From Agarophyton chilense (lineage: Eukaryota > Rhodophyta > Florideophyceae > Gracilariales > Gracilariaceae): a stretch of 64,000 nt of DNA. The notes under the pieces are model-generated. The model was given only the letters and a program-made list of their open reading frames with translations. It had not been told where the DNA came from and searched no databases. Below, piece by piece: positions 20,728-32,665 of the stretch; position 1 is the stretch's first letter, and every line of letters starts with the position of its first letter. The position numbers were made by a program, and so were the translations under genes. Location: the NCBI GenBank assembly GCA_030374765.1, contig JARGXX010000037.1:434001-498000 (forward strand). Direction: 5' to 3'.

Positions 20728-22089
20728 ATGTGCTCCCTTCTTGACGCTCCCATTCCAGCTGAACCTACCTCTTTGTTGGCTGCCATATGTGGGACTCAAT
20801 CCTTATACAAAACTAGCTCACCAACCACGCACCTCGACCTCGCCCCAATGTTTGCGCACCGCGCAGTCTGAAGCAGCAAAGCCGTTCCAGATTTTTTTTC
20901 CGACTCTCAAAAGCAGCTTCAACATGTGCAAGCTCACATTGCTGAAATACAAAAGGACATCACTTCCCTCACCGGGCGATTATCTGGTCCGCGCAGTGAT
21001 GCCGGAACAGTCGTGTGGCAAACTTCACAACTACGAGCAAACCCCTCCGATGCTTAGTATCGCGATGTTGTTTCCAACGCATTTCTAAATCGATTTTTGT
21101 TGCAAGGTGCACACTCAGCTGCTTTGCAAACCGATAACGTCGATGCCACATACCTGGAAGCGTTCTGTAAGCTGAACCGAATTGATCGTGATCCTCGTTT
21201 TCTTCTACGATCAGGCAGCCAACGCGCTGGCTTGGAAGCTGTATAGTTCGCAGCTACCAAGAAAAAAGAGGCGTATGAAAAGGTGTTCCGTTTTTTTCAG
21301 ACTCAGTGAGGCATTTTGGATATAGATGCTGAGTAAAATGAACAAGAAGCCGCTCTTTTGCGGGAAAGCTATTCGGACGCTTCGTGCTCGTCCGGTGCTG
21401 CTTTGCTACTGTGCTGAAGAGCTTGGTTCAGCTCGTCGAGTCTCTCTTGTAACTCACTTCGTTCACAAAGGGAGGTCCGGGTGGCATGGCCAGACCCATC
21501 AAGATGCACGCCCATGACGGTATCTGATGTACCAACGATACGCGTGCATGGATGCATCAGGATCTCTCTTCGGAAAAGGAGTTAACGAATCGCTTGACCA
21601 ATCGACGCCAATTCTGGCGATGATACCATTCGAGCTCACAACGAAAAGTTGGCCCTTAAAGTTCTCAACAATGTACTTGACGCCCTTTTTCGCCCGTTTC
21701 TTTTTCAATTTGAACAAGATTTGGAGCAGACCTTTCCTGTTCTTGTTCTTTACCGAATTTCCAGTCTGGTGGAGTTCCATGCTACGACAGTGTCGCACCT
21801 ATTGGGCAAAGATGCAGCCCTTCCAGAGATGCTCATAGAATGCCACTCTATTGCAATGTATGGTTTCTATTCAGCTTGGAAGTCAAAAATGAAATCGTAT
21901 CGCCTTTCAGATCTGGGACCCTCAGAGGATCTTACACATCCAGCTTCCGTGAATCAGTCCATGACCTTTCTAGACGAGATCATGGCTACCCTAACCTACC
22001 CGTTGCGCTTGTGTGCGGTTTCAAGAATGTTTTCATGTTTTGCCGTCAGCAACTGTGGTGCTGCGGGTTCGACTTGGCGGTCCACTTGA
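20728..22089 (+). pseudogene. COG6 (conserved oligomeric Golgi complex subunit 6), degenerate
   Basis: COG6 is a lobe-B subunit of the Golgi tethering complex for retrograde vesicles. A single frame from ATG 20728 to about 21370 holds the N-terminal coiled coil (SDSQKQLQHVQAHIAEI) and the diagnostic core: NAFLNRFLLQ, LEAFCKLNRIDRDPRFLL, SQRAGLEAV and KKEAYEKVFRFFQ. Frameshifts lead to ARPVLLCYCAEELGSARRVS, then KGGPGGMARPIKMHAHD with AWMHQDLSSEKEL, then VLNNVLDALFRPFLFQ to 22089. The order matches COG6. Breaks are stops at 20869 TGA, 21055 TAG, 21244 TAG, 21307 TGA, 21334 TAA and about 21510 TGA, plus three frameshifts. The C-terminal third of the family is missing. It is presumably a decayed duplicate, since COG6 is normally needed; a functional copy elsewhere is assumed. 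Confidence 0.8.
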
Positions 22090-23173
22090 TCTGATGTGAG
22101 CGAAGCAGCAGCTCCAATGTTGGACTGCTAACAATGGGTCTGGGAATGCCTAACGCCACATTGTGGGTATGTAATTTGGCTTGCACGAACAAGAAGCCCG
22201 ATATTAACGCTGGTAACACACCGAACCAAGCGTGAGGGGTAGGCTTGGTGCGCAAAATTGCAGCTCCCATAAGAAACATCGCGATCCCCTATGTCTGCGC
22301 AAGGTAAGGTAGAACATCGCTCGACGCAGCATCAAACGCAGACAACACCGATAAGAGGCATCCCGCACTGAGGGCAAATGAAGGGGGCCTTTGGCTGAGA
22401 TAGGGAGTAAGAAGAAATGGCTGGCAGCTTTTAATCGAAAACGGCAAAAAAGAGAGCGACGGAAAGGGAGAAAAAATTGGCGACAAATGCTTTGTCGGTG
22501 GCTCGGTAACTAAAAGCACAGTAGCGTAGATTGAGCCCGTAAAATATAGGAGTAGAAAAATTGAAACACGACCACGCATAGCCCGACAAGGAAGTTAGAG
22601 ATATGGCACTGGAACAGTCAAATTTTGAAGGCGTTGGAAAGCATAGAGCTGGCCATGGCGGTGTACACGCCACTAGGAATCGAATTGCCCAATGTAATTA
22701 TCTCGACAGTAGTTACGCCCAAGGAGCCAAACTCTTGACGCCAGTGAATGCGGGAAAGGTCGTGATAGAGTAGAAAACGAGCGGAGGGTAGAAGCTTGTT
22801 GGAAATGAGATTGGTGGAGATGAGCAGCGGCTCGTTTCGTACGACTGCCCTGCAATATCTCTGGGTGTGATGCACGCACTCCTCACCACTAAAACAAAAA
22901 CGTCTTTGGTGCATCCGAAGCATATCTAAAAATCTAAACAGAAACCATAGCGCATCCAACGTGTATGGAGGACTGCATGGCACATCATGGGTGCATCCTG
23001 GTCATCTTCACATATTCTTTGAAAAATATTTTCAAAACTACTGTACATCACCGGGACATCATGATGCACAGCAATCCATCTACGGTGTATCTTCTGTATA
23101 TTCTACGGATATCAAGGTGCCTCACAGGGAAAGAAAAAGACAGTCCGTATCTAACAGGGTCAAATTACTCTAA
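22090..23173. other. No gene recognised between COG6 relic and Harbinger element
   Basis: Short overlapping ORFs only. The minus-strand open stretch 22983-22618 (122 codons including the stop) has no recognisable features. Confidence 0.4.
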
Positions 23174-23671
23174 GAGCATCTCCATCCATGACCCAAATTC
23201 TAATCCAATCTTCGGCACTTGGCCAAAGCCAAATTGTAATTTCATTTTTTCGAATGCCATCCAATTTATAATATGGAATGTCGCTGATGCGCTCAGTGAT
23301 AGGCCACCGGCGATGTTTTGGATATCCCATATCCATTCCCACTCACCACCACCCAATTCTCTCTACCAAACAAATCTTTCTCCTCGTTTGTGCTTCTCCT
23401 CTTTTCTCATTTTATTGATCAACGACAGCTGCTTGCTCTCCCTGCGTCCCCCCTACCTCGTCTGAACACTCATTTTTAACGTCAAATACCATTTCCAAAC
23501 AACATAAGGCAGCTTCTTAATGAAGCTGCCACTGATGACGATGAAGCAATGAAAATCGCTTTTTCGATTCAAATGGCAGCTCTGACAACATTAACAAGGA
23601 CCAAAAACTCGCATGGAGGCTCCGAAAAATGCAAAGTTCACAATATGACACATGAATATGCATAAGCCCCT

Positions 23672-25333
23672 ATGCCTTACAAGGAGAAGTATATTTGGCC
23701 AAGAACCCTTGCCCATCCGGGCACTAATCAAAGTGCACAAGAGGAGCCGGACGCATCATTTGAGCGCCTTTTTAGGATGTCTAGGACCATGTTTAACCGT
23801 ATTTTTGCAGGTGTTGTAAATGGTTTTACATATTTGCGCCAAGGCTTTAGTGCAGGCGCGACCGATAAAATAGGGTTGTTTAATCTGATCAAAGTAAGTC
23901 AGGTTTTTCGCCAACTAAACTATGGTATACCTGCCGATCTTGATGATGATTTTTTGATGTACCCAAAACTACTGCCTCACTCAGTCTGGAAGACTTATCT
24001 TAGGCTGTTGTGTTTCGAAACCAATTATCTACGACTGCCCACAGCAAACGACGTAGAGCGCGTCGAGAGAGAGTTTTATAAGGTTGGGTTTCCAGGTTGT
24101 ACAGGATGTCTGAATTGTGCGGGGTGGGATCGGAAAAACTGTCCCAAAGCTCTACAGGGGATCATGGCTGAGAAGGATGGAATGCATACAGTCAAAACGG
24201 AAGTTATATGTTGTTTGGATTTGTGGATATTGGTCTTCGAATTTGGGCTCCTTGGTGCTTTTAAGGACCTCAATATTCTGAAAATGAGCTGTCACTTTCA
24301 AGAGATACTGTGTGGTGCATTTCCACCCATCCACCGGAGCTACACAATTGCCGGAAAGAACTTTAACTGGTTCTTTTATCTGACCGACTGGATTTAACCT
24401 TCCTGGAAGGTATTGGTTAAATCTTCACTTGAACCTGATGGAGGTAGATGGAAGGTTGAGGGTTGAAGTGGAAGGTCGCCAGCTCTGGTTAGAATTTACT
24501 TGGAGGTTGTCGATCTTCGACTTATATACTACTCAACTCTGACAGCCATCTAACCTCCAGCTCACGTAAACCCTAGACTACAATCCGGGGACATTCAATA
24601 CTACCAATCATATTCAAACATGACATTAAACCCTAACCCAAATCCACGTCAACATACTACAGAAAGGTACAACAGTGCACAACACACCATTACACTGACG
24701 TGTGTACAAATTCAATGTACCAGCACATATTAAGTGTAATCCGCCTCCATGCACGATCCTGTTCCAACAAAGCACTGCATGCCTTCTGTAATACACAAGA
24801 CAGCATGTCTGTTCTTCCAGATCATTCCATAAAGCCTGTACTATGTGTTCAACATAAGATCTCGACAGCGTGGACACTTTGCATAGTAGTACAACTAGTG
24901 CATGTGGACACATGTATAAGGCAGACTCTTACTAGCTTTCCACCAATTACAGTGACAGCACTAATCACTCATCCGATATCCAACAGAACCGTGGGACAAA
25001 AAGACAAAGCTCTTCTGTCAGTCACACGAAGGAGTGCGGAAATGTGTGGAACCGGATTTTGGTGTGTTTTTTTGGCGTTGAAAACTTTTTTATATTGCTA
25101 ATGAATGCTGAACGTTGCCGAAAATGAAGTGGGTCGCAGCTGCGTGCGTGTGTATGCTCAACTTGATGGTGGAAAATCGAAGAGATTTCTGTTCTAGTGA
25201 CGGGTCTGACGGAATGGGTACAGTTTATACACCCAATGAGGATCTTACTGATATCATACTTACACACTGCGAATCTGGTTCTACCCCATTAAAGATGTCT
25301 ACGAATCCTATGATAGTGATGAAATCCCAGTGA
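23672..25333 (+). pseudogene. Harbinger-type transposase of element 1
   Basis: DDE nuclease that would mobilise the element. The open part 23672-24397 has the start of a plant-transposon-like transposase: FERLFRMSRTMFNRIF, an LNYGIPADLDDDFLMYPKLL block, RLPTANDVERV, then LNCAGWDRKNCPKALQG where functional members have the first catalytic Asp (IDCMHW), so it is Asn here. LWILVFEFGLLGAFKDLNIL and YLTDWI follow. A TAA at 24397 replaces the Tyr of the YLADGIYP-like motif. After about 550 unrelated bases (possible insertion, 24430-24950) the C-terminal line ECGNVWNRILVCFFGV and WVAAACVCMLNLMVENRRDF resumes at about 24980-25200. Clearly inactive. Confidence 0.75.
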
Positions 25334-25499
25334 AGGGGCTGCAGAGGGCTCTAACTTCAGTTATTGTAGAGCAAATATGAGGAGCACACCGTAACGAACT
25401 GTGAGTAAAACTTTATATTATGAAAACATGTATCACTTGAGGTATTTGCTGTAGACTTGCACTTCTAATTCTTTACTAGTTAAGGATTGAGGAAAGGGT

Positions 25500-26580
25500 C
25501 CCAAAAAGCACAGTGCTTGTGGTAGATACAGTTCTGGACGCATTGATGCTCACTAATTCATTTTGATTACAGGTAGAACGTCAATCTCTATTGGACGAAA
25601 CCTCATTCTCTAAATCTGCTAGTGCCTTGAGGAGCTGTGATAACTTCAGGAAACGTTGTTGAACAGCAGGGTGGGTTACTGGCATTGAGAATAAAAATAC
25701 AGTTAACTGTTGATTCTCAATTAGTAGCATATTTTCAGGGACCTTCGCATATTTTTATGAAATGTCTGCTAATATATCAATTCCAACAATTCCAACTACT
25801 TCTCTGTGCAGCGCCGCGACTTGCTTTGAAATTTCCAGTGCTCCATTCGCCCGAAAACGTCGTTCTTTCATAGGCCAGGTATAGGATGGAATGAAAGAAG
25901 AACTTTCTGCTGCTACTGAATCATTTAGACTAGATCCATTCGTGGGAGAATCGCGATTTGCTGCATCCGGCAAATCAGAATTTCCTTCAAAATGTTCCTC
26001 AAAACTGTCCATATTTTCTTCTTAGCCCTCTATTCTGCTTTGAAAGAACCAAGAGAGTCCAGATATTTGTGTTTCGGAGATACAAAAGTGCATCCTGCAA
26101 TGGAAAATCCATCCCTGGGTCAACAGATTCACTTTCAAGATAAGTTTACATTTCTCCAATTCTTGCATCACCATTGAGAACGGCAAAGGCAGCCCTCCAT
26201 TTGTTCTTTATAGAGAGATCATCGGTTTATTTCTTTTCATTTATGAATGAAATACTTCCTTCTATCTTTAAGAAGTCAAATTGCGCTTTCTGGTACCGTT
26301 GAAATGCTGCATCACCATTACGCTCGCTGCGACAAGCCTTTGAATTTTCCCGTTTGAGTTCGTGCATGTATCGCTTGTAAGAGGTGAAAAATTGGCCTTG
26401 AAAATCTCCTTTTCATTTCCATTACCGCTTCGGGGATCCTTAGATGCTGATACAAATCCTTGCGGGGAGTTACAGTCTCTTCCGAACTCCATCCTCTGCT
26501 GCTTCTTCTGCGGCATTTTAATTGGGGTTTCAGAAGATGAAAGAATAGGACTCTCCAACAGTGATATCGAAAGAGAAAGA
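25500..26580 (-). pseudogene. SANT/NAM-like DNA-binding ORF of Harbinger element 1
   Basis: Harbinger elements carry a second ORF whose Myb/SANT-like protein guides the transposase to the ends. On the minus strand from about 26580 there is a degenerate N-terminal part (MPQKKQQRMEFGRDCNSPQG and RSGNGNEKEIFKANFSP), then KNKWRAAFAVLNGDARIGEM. An acidic Ser/Asn-rich part follows (26012 on) and a C-terminal helix block beginning MKERRFRANGALEISKQVAA. The last part resembles the C-terminal region of fungal and plant Harbinger partner proteins. Several stops break it. Assignment rests on layout and weak motifs. Confidence 0.5.
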
Positions 26581-26907
26581 GTGTCTTGATCTTCTGTTGG
26601 TCTGTTACATCATCCGCAGTGTAGTAGTATGCTACATGGCGAAAAGAAAAGTGAAAGCACGCATCAAATTTGATGCACAGATATTTCGGTAGCATTATGA
26701 AAGTGCTGTTTTGGGAGCCGTTTTCCCGCTAAGCTGTAAAAGCTTTTGTGGCTATTTTGATGCAGATAAAGGATTTTCCCAAGTTGGTTTTAAATTGAAT
26801 CGCAATAAAGCCTTTCCATTTTGAGCTGATTTGGAACGATTTTACCAAATTTACAATCCATGATCAATACAGGTTTTTGAAATGTCGATTTTGAAATGTA
26901 TTCCTTA
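26581..26907. other. Spacer of Harbinger element 1 before the nested insertion
   Basis: Nothing recognised. Ends where the inverted repeat of the nested transposon starts. Confidence 0.4.
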
Positions 26908-28093
26908 GCGGAGGGCCGTTTTTAACAGAGGTATATTTAAGGCATTTTTCTGAAAAAATGGCTCAACCATTTCATGTAGCACGTCAAAGCCTTCCTTTGA
27001 TAACCGAAAAGTGCGTTTGGACGATATTATGTTCATCCTATAGTCTATTCTTCCAAGGTGAAATTTAGTTTGACTAAAGAAAGGCATCCAGCTTTGACCA
27101 GTTTGCAAATATCTGGTGCTTTCAGAATAGATACTAAACAGCGTAAAAGATCCACTAAAACAGATGCGTGAAGCTGTCAAAGAGTTTTGGAAGCTACGGA
27201 AGTGACTATTAGAACAACTGCTGTTCGTTATTAGCAATCGGGATGTTGCGGATAACGTACAATGTTGTAATCCAAGACTTAAGCAAGCAATAGCTGATGG
27301 GAGAGCTACAAATTATGGGCGAATCAAGGACCAAAAGTCGAAGGAGTAGCACGGAGTAGGGGGTGATAGAGTCCATGCAAAATCTGTACATTAGAGGTCT
27401 TACGGATGGTGTTGTGCGCAAAATTTTTGACTGAAGTGTGAGCATTGGCCAATGGCCACAACCATGGCGCACAAGCTAATGAAAAGTACTGGAAAGACCT
27501 TACAGCCAAGTTTGAAAACGGCAATTAGAAATGAGCAATGAGAATTACAACTTCAGCCCTCCTACTCAAGTTCCATGCACGCCTTCCGCCTTCCACCCTG
27601 TCCTGCTTCAGGCATCCACCATCGCCTATCACAGCAGTGGTATCCATCATCTATACTTCATTTCCATCCACTACAACCATGCCGTTGTATAGACAGAAGG
27701 ACCATGCCGCGCATTTACAAATTCGCCGCATTGCATGATGGCGAATTGCTATGCAAACCATTGCCCGCAGGGGACCACATCGAAGAGGACGTCGAGCAGT
27801 CAATTCAACTCTACTCTACAACGCCACATTGAACTTTCATTCTTTTACCATGGACTACATGCTGCGATAGTCTTTACATAACCGCATTTTGGCTACTGAA
27901 TTCTCTTTCAACTTCAACTCATTGATAGATGAGCAATGCCTTTTTTATTGTCGTTTCTGCAAGAGTGACATTCCTAAAGTCGCTAGTAGCGTGGCCATCT
28001 GAGTACAGAAGTACTAAGCGAAACAACTACCAAACTAACCAACTACTGTCTACATTTGTAATTCTTCAACGGTTTGCCTCTCCCTGCAGGTGA

Positions 28094-28915
28094 AAAGACA
28101 TTGAAATTCTTTTCGGGAGACAATATTCCCATATGTCAGAGATATTCTGGGAGACAGTTGAGCATTTTAACAAAGGTCGCGGACATTTACTTACTGCGGA
28201 CATTATTCCACAATTTATACAGCAGCAAGGCTCTAGATATGCTGAATCATTGCTGGATAAAGGCGCTGGTTTAGAAAACTACATCGGTTTCATAGAAGGG
28301 ACAGTAATTGGTGTTGCACGCTCAGGGGGCAGTGCTATTCAAAACGCTGTTTATACTGGGCATAAGAAAAAGCATGCACTAAAGTTTCAGGTAGTGATGT
28401 CACCAGATGGTCTCGTACTGCATGCTCATGGTCCGGTCGAAGGACGACGACATGACTGGACGCTGTACATACAAAGCGAAATGGATCGGCAACTAGAAGA
28501 AGTCCTTGATGTTAACGGGAAGCAGTTTTGTATCTATGGGGACAGTGGATATAATTATAGGGTGTACTTAGAGGTTCCCTTTCAAGTATCTGTGTTATCG
28601 GATGAAGCAAAAGCCTATAACAAGGCATTGAGCAAAGTGCGGGTATGCGTTGATTGGATTTTTATGGAGGTCAAACTGCACTGGAGTGCCGTTGATTTCA
28701 AACGAAAGATGCGTATCAAAGAGTCTCCTGTAGGGCTATTGTATCGCATGGAAATGATTATAACCAATATTCGAAACTGCATATATCCAAACACGGTTGC
28801 AAAATACTTCGACTGTGCCCCGCCTCTTCTTGAACAGTACTTTTCCCATAGGGACGAGCAGGTTAATGTGACGCAACGCCGTAAATGTGGCTATATACAC
28901 ACGTTTACTTATTGA
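28094..28915 (+). pseudogene. DDE_4-type transposase of element 2, 3' portion
   Basis: Catalytic part of a Harbinger/IS5-like DDE transposase. An in-frame TGA at 28091 precedes IEILFGRQYSHMSEIFWET, the helix-turn-helix line. Then come IGFIEGTVIGVARSGGS, GHKKKHALKFQVVMSPDGL, HGPVEGRRHDWTL, IYGDSGYNYR and VRVCVDWIFMEVKLHWS, ending at TTNIRNCIYPN-like and YFDCAPPLLEQYF lines. In the family the three acidic residues sit in FIDGT, YGDSGY and VEWxF; here they read E, D and D, so the first and third look exchanged. The N-terminal region (about 27.7-28.08 kb) is not resolved and may contain an intron ending CTGCAG at 28089. The frame is clean for 270 codons. Confidence 0.75.
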
Positions 28916-29024
28916 ACTTGTCACTGAACTCTTCCATCATCAACTTCAACTTGTCTAGTTCTAACTTATTTTGCAACTCTCGGTCCTCTTTGCGCATCAA
29001 CCTTTTCTTTTCCAGTTCTTGACG

Positions 29025-30247
29025 TCACTCAGCGCGCTCTATCTCCCTTTCATCTAATTTGAAAGTGAGCCCGTCACGTTCCAAGGACAGCTTTTGCTCT
29101 TCAAAGTTCATTTGAACTCGGTCTGATGCATGAATTGACTCACCAAAAGATGCTAAATCCATGGCCATGTTCGCGATATGGGCTATTGTGCGACTTTTAT
29201 TCTTTGTGCGCGCAAAAATTTCACCATGAGTGGGACCACAATTACAATTGTCATCATCTTCGAGTACTAACGCCCTTGTTTTTGACTCTTCTTGGCTTTC
29301 TGAAGACCTATGTTCGTCTTTGTTTGATTCCAAGATCTGGATATCACCATCATTCGCTGCATCCAGCGTACGCACCTTCCGTCTGGAAGCCATAGCCACA
29401 AAACGACGGCCTGCGGCCAGCTTTCTCTCTTCAATGACCTTTACCTTGCCCTTCTCCTCTTCTTTTTGTTTATACAAGTCATCGCTAGTCTCTCGCACTG
29501 CCGAAGGGAGCTCTTCCGCTTCTGTTACCTTGCTCCCCACACCAGACATCTTAGATAGCTTTATGTCGTTCAGGTTAAAGTCTTTCTGTAAACGATTATA
29601 TCGGTCTTGATTATTTTCCCCCTCTATTTCTTCATGAAACTTTCCTGTTGTCCCCAAAGCGTCTTTGACGGATTCAAGGGCCATGCGCTTTTTACCGTAT
29701 GCAGCTTTTTGTGCACTATTAGCTTCTACTTCCCTTAATATCATAATATACTGCTCAGCAGTGAACAGAGACTTTCATCCACGCTTTTACTTCTTTTTAG
29801 CATCTGCCGTGGCGACCTTTGTCACTACGGCGGCTGCGTTGGACGTACTAGTTTCCAAAGCAGCAATAGTGGTGGCAGAAGGAGGGGCTGGAGTAAAAGA
29901 GGTGGTGATTAAGGAAGATGCAGGGGTAATTGTAGAAAGATGGAGTAGTGGAATGGTATTGCTCTTTATTGGGGCGGACAATGAACTGGATGTGTTTAGT
30001 ACGGTGTGAGGGGTGCGTAAAGTTGTTTGTAGGGGTTCGGAAGGAGTTGATGGAACGAGGTAGACAGCTCTGGCAGGGAGGGGGGAAAGAGAAGGTGGAT
30101 CGTGTGCTTTGAGTTGCTGATGGAAGGGTTTTGGGTTTCTGGCAGGTTGTTGGACCGCATGGTCTTTGGGAATGCTGATTCCTTACCCTTCATAGATTGG
30201 TGCGTTGAGGCAGACTGACGGGGCGGACTTCTTGGTGTTGTCGCCAT
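29025..30247 (-). pseudogene. SANT-like / coiled-coil partner ORF of element 2
   Basis: The likely DNA-binding helper of the element 2 transposase. The 3' open part (29744-29025, 239 codons) begins with a SANT-like segment, AEQYIMILREVEANSAQKAA and GKKRMALESVKDALG (about 29765-29660), followed by NQDRYNRLQKDFNL. A long acidic and basic coiled-coil-like tail ends FKLDEREIERAE. The same frame continues upstream to ATG 29981 through a Ser/Thr/Pro/Ala-rich stretch and KKK, but with TAA and TGA at about 29787-29775. An N-terminal start MATTPRSPPRQSASTHQSM at 30247 is in another frame. So at least two stops and one frameshift break it. Confidence 0.6.
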
Positions 30248-30649
30248 GTGACAAGCTCTGGTTTAGTGCCTCTGTTTCATACAGCGAAACTTACTGAATA
30301 TTTTTGCGGGAACTCGGTATCGTTGCTCAAAGAAATTGCAGTAACGTTGTGGGCAAACAGTCACAATTGAGCAATGTTTGCCACAGCCTTATACAGTATT
30401 TCTGCAAAGATCTATACTGCTGTAATTTCAATGTACATCTCTTCAATTCTAGTTGCTGAAAACTGCAGCCGCAAACTTGCTATTAGGCGAGGATCAAGCA
30501 AGGTGTGGGTCCCGTACTGCGTACAGTGTTCCGAAATTGCTAGAACACACCTTTATGAAGTGAAAGCAGGATCTGCACTCTGTATTTAACCGCCGGTGTC
30601 GAAAACCATAATGGCGCATTAGGGAAAATAGTATAGTTGTTATACTTTT

Positions 30650-31524
30650 TGTAGGACAATGCCCCCAAGAAGGAAAACCTACGAAGACGTCCGGATCTTC
30701 CTCTCACGAGGTAACCGGCGCGGTAGAGCCCTCCCAGGGATCGGCGCGCAATGCCGGGTGTAAGCCGGAGCCGAACCGTCGCGATGGGCGCAGGGAGGCT
30801 GAAAGAAGCCGAGAATATCCGCCGAAGCGGTGCTTGCGTATCTTCTGAGGAGGCAAAACCCACGAGAGTGGCAAGCACGACAGGTGTCAGTGCGAGCCGC
30901 AAGAGCGGGAATTGCCCAATGAAGGGGAGGAAAAGGGAAGTAAAAGGGAAGGAAAATGTGAACGGAGGCAAGAGGGCGAGGTTGACCACGAGTCGCAAGA
31001 GAGGACTCGGGAATAGCCGGCACTGCCGGGTGTAGCAAACCGTATACACTGGCGGAACCACGAAAGTGGTAATAGATACCCAACACACGAAGGCTGCTTG
31101 AACGTCAAAGGGGGTTGGGAAGCCGTGCACCACGGGAAATCCCTCCGTAAGGAGTTGTAAATCCGCGCAGGCGGTTCGACCCAGAGCCAAGATCTGGAAG
31201 ACCAAGATCACCCTTGTTGGGGAGACTTTACTGGACCGGCAGCCGCGAGGCCGGCGGCCTAAGTACTGTAGTCACCGTAGAATAGAATAAATAAAGTCTA
31301 TCCTAAATAGCTAAATGTCCGTCTAACAAAGCGGCCAATCTGGCGGCCACGTGTCGCGCGGGCGCTTCGGCCACTTGTATGGCACCCGATCCCGCCGGTG
31401 CATCACCGGCGTTCCGGCCATTGCCGTGAAAACGGATTACTCCTACTCATAACGAGGTTGCACGCCAAAGGCTCCGGAAAAAACTTAAGTCCCCAAAAAC
31501 CTCCCTGGAGGACGTTGCTCTTCA
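30650..31524 (-). repeat. Solo LTR, relative of the A/B family
   Basis: 875 bp. On the plus strand it starts TGTAGGACAATGCC and ends GTTGCTCTTCA, an imperfect inverted repeat. Flanks CTTTT (30645-30649) and CTGTT (31525-31529) agree at 4 of 5 positions, as expected for a decayed 5-bp target duplication. Blocks such as CGGATCTTCCTCTC and GCCGGGTGTAAGCC match LTR A read in the same direction. No internal sequence remains, so it formed by LTR-LTR recombination. Long minus-strand ORFs inside it are low-complexity artefacts. Confidence 0.75.
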
Positions 31525-31529
31525 CTGTT

Positions 31530-32569
31530 ATTGGTAGGTTTGCTGCTTTAAACGTTGCTAGCAGCTATTATAGTAACTTGGAAGCACATAGTAGTAACTA
31601 TCGAGTATTAATGCGTTTCAGCTCCTATTTGGAGGTTCTAGATCTCTTTAAAAGGACTCTGTTGTCTCCAGGGTTTGTCTTAGACCCCGTAAACCAATAA
31701 TTGACACCCTAAAACATTTTTTGTCTTTAGCTTCGAGCCCTTGAACTTTATCAAAAGGTGAGGCGTTTGCCGCCTGGGTTCCAGTGAGGAGACTAACGCT
31801 GAAAGAGCCACTTCATACATCATAGAAATCTGTTAGGTGTATGCTGCAGTAATGGGGTCCAATGAGGCGTTAGCGGCTGGGCAGAGCACCCTCTGCCAGC
31901 CCGCTGTAACCGTTGAAGGGCCACTGGTGTGGAGGGGAGACGTTCTATGTGTACTAACTGTACCGGGCCAATCGAGAAAGGTCTTAGATAGTAAAAGACT
32001 GCGACAGTTGTAAAGACTTGGTGGTGGTCTGGGATATAGTAATGAACGGGAAGCTGCCGGAAGTTGTACCGCGTAACCTTTCTGGAAAAAGGCGGGCTTC
32101 TTGTATAGAGTGAAAACATATCCTGTTGTTATTAACTTTTCTCGAGAAGCTTTGTAGGGATTATAAATGCGAGTTTTTTGTTAACGCAGAAGTTTGAAGG
32201 CTGAAAAAACGTTACACATCTAAAGTTTCTTACTGGAGGCCAGGGTGTCTGACTCTCAGTGAGTATTGACATAAGTGTTTGGTTGCGTTGGTTAAGAAGA
32301 TCAAGAAGAAGTTCATATTGGAATATTTATATCTCATTTCATCTATCTGGGCCATTCAGTAACGGAAAAGGCTTACTTTTGCCGAAGTTTATTGTTACGT
32401 CTAGCCCACAGCGTCACATCCAAAGATGGCGCCGACACAAGCAATAGAGAAAGAGCGGTTGTAGTTTTTGTAATTATCGAACGCATTTGCGTCTTACAGA
32501 AGTTAATTTTCTGTGCCTAATTTTTGAAAATTTCAAAGAATGAATCACGTTACGGTTGATCGAGCTTGA
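31530..32569. other. Right arm of nested element 2, no gene recognised
   Basis: No supported ORF. Contains a strong imperfect hairpin at 31872-31905 (arms AGCGGCTGGGCAGAG and CTCTGCCAGCCCGCT, loop CACC). Confidence 0.4.
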
Positions 32570-32665
32570 ATCTACCTCTGTTAAGAACGGCCCTGAGCAA
32601 GCCGATGTGGAATTCCAAATTTTGGGTTAGAAATGTATTTGGAAACCCTGGTGGAGATGCTCTAA

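Larger units (their letters stand above)
26908..32598. mobile_element. Nested DDE transposon (element 2) with own transposase and partner ORF
   Basis: Imperfect terminal inverted repeats: 26908-26936 (GCGGAGGGCCGTT then TTAACAGAGGTA) and 32570-32598 (TACCTCTGTTAAGAACGGCC then CTGAGC). Between them lie a transposase (28094-28915, plus) and a SANT/coiled-coil partner ORF (30247-29025, minus), the same two-gene layout as PIF/Harbinger. No clear target duplication was found (TTA left, AAG right). A solo LTR (30650-31524) sits inside. Bounds are plausible rather than proven. Confidence 0.55.
23174..32662. mobile_element. PIF/Harbinger element 1, with nested insertions
   Basis: Left end GAGCATCTCCATCC at 23174 and right end GGTGGAGATGCTC ending at 32662 are inverted repeats, and both are flanked by TAA (23171-23173 and 32663-32665). 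TWA is the target duplication of PIF/Harbinger. Inside are a transposase relic (23672-25333, plus) and a SANT/NAM-like partner ORF (about 26580-25500, minus), the usual two-gene set. A second transposon occupies about 26908-32598 and itself carries a solo LTR. Without them this element would be about 3.8 kb. Confidence 0.7.

Noticed and set aside
30540-31211. Minus-strand 223-codon hydrophobic ORF
   Set aside because: It lies almost entirely inside the solo LTR and extends into its flank; composition artefact.
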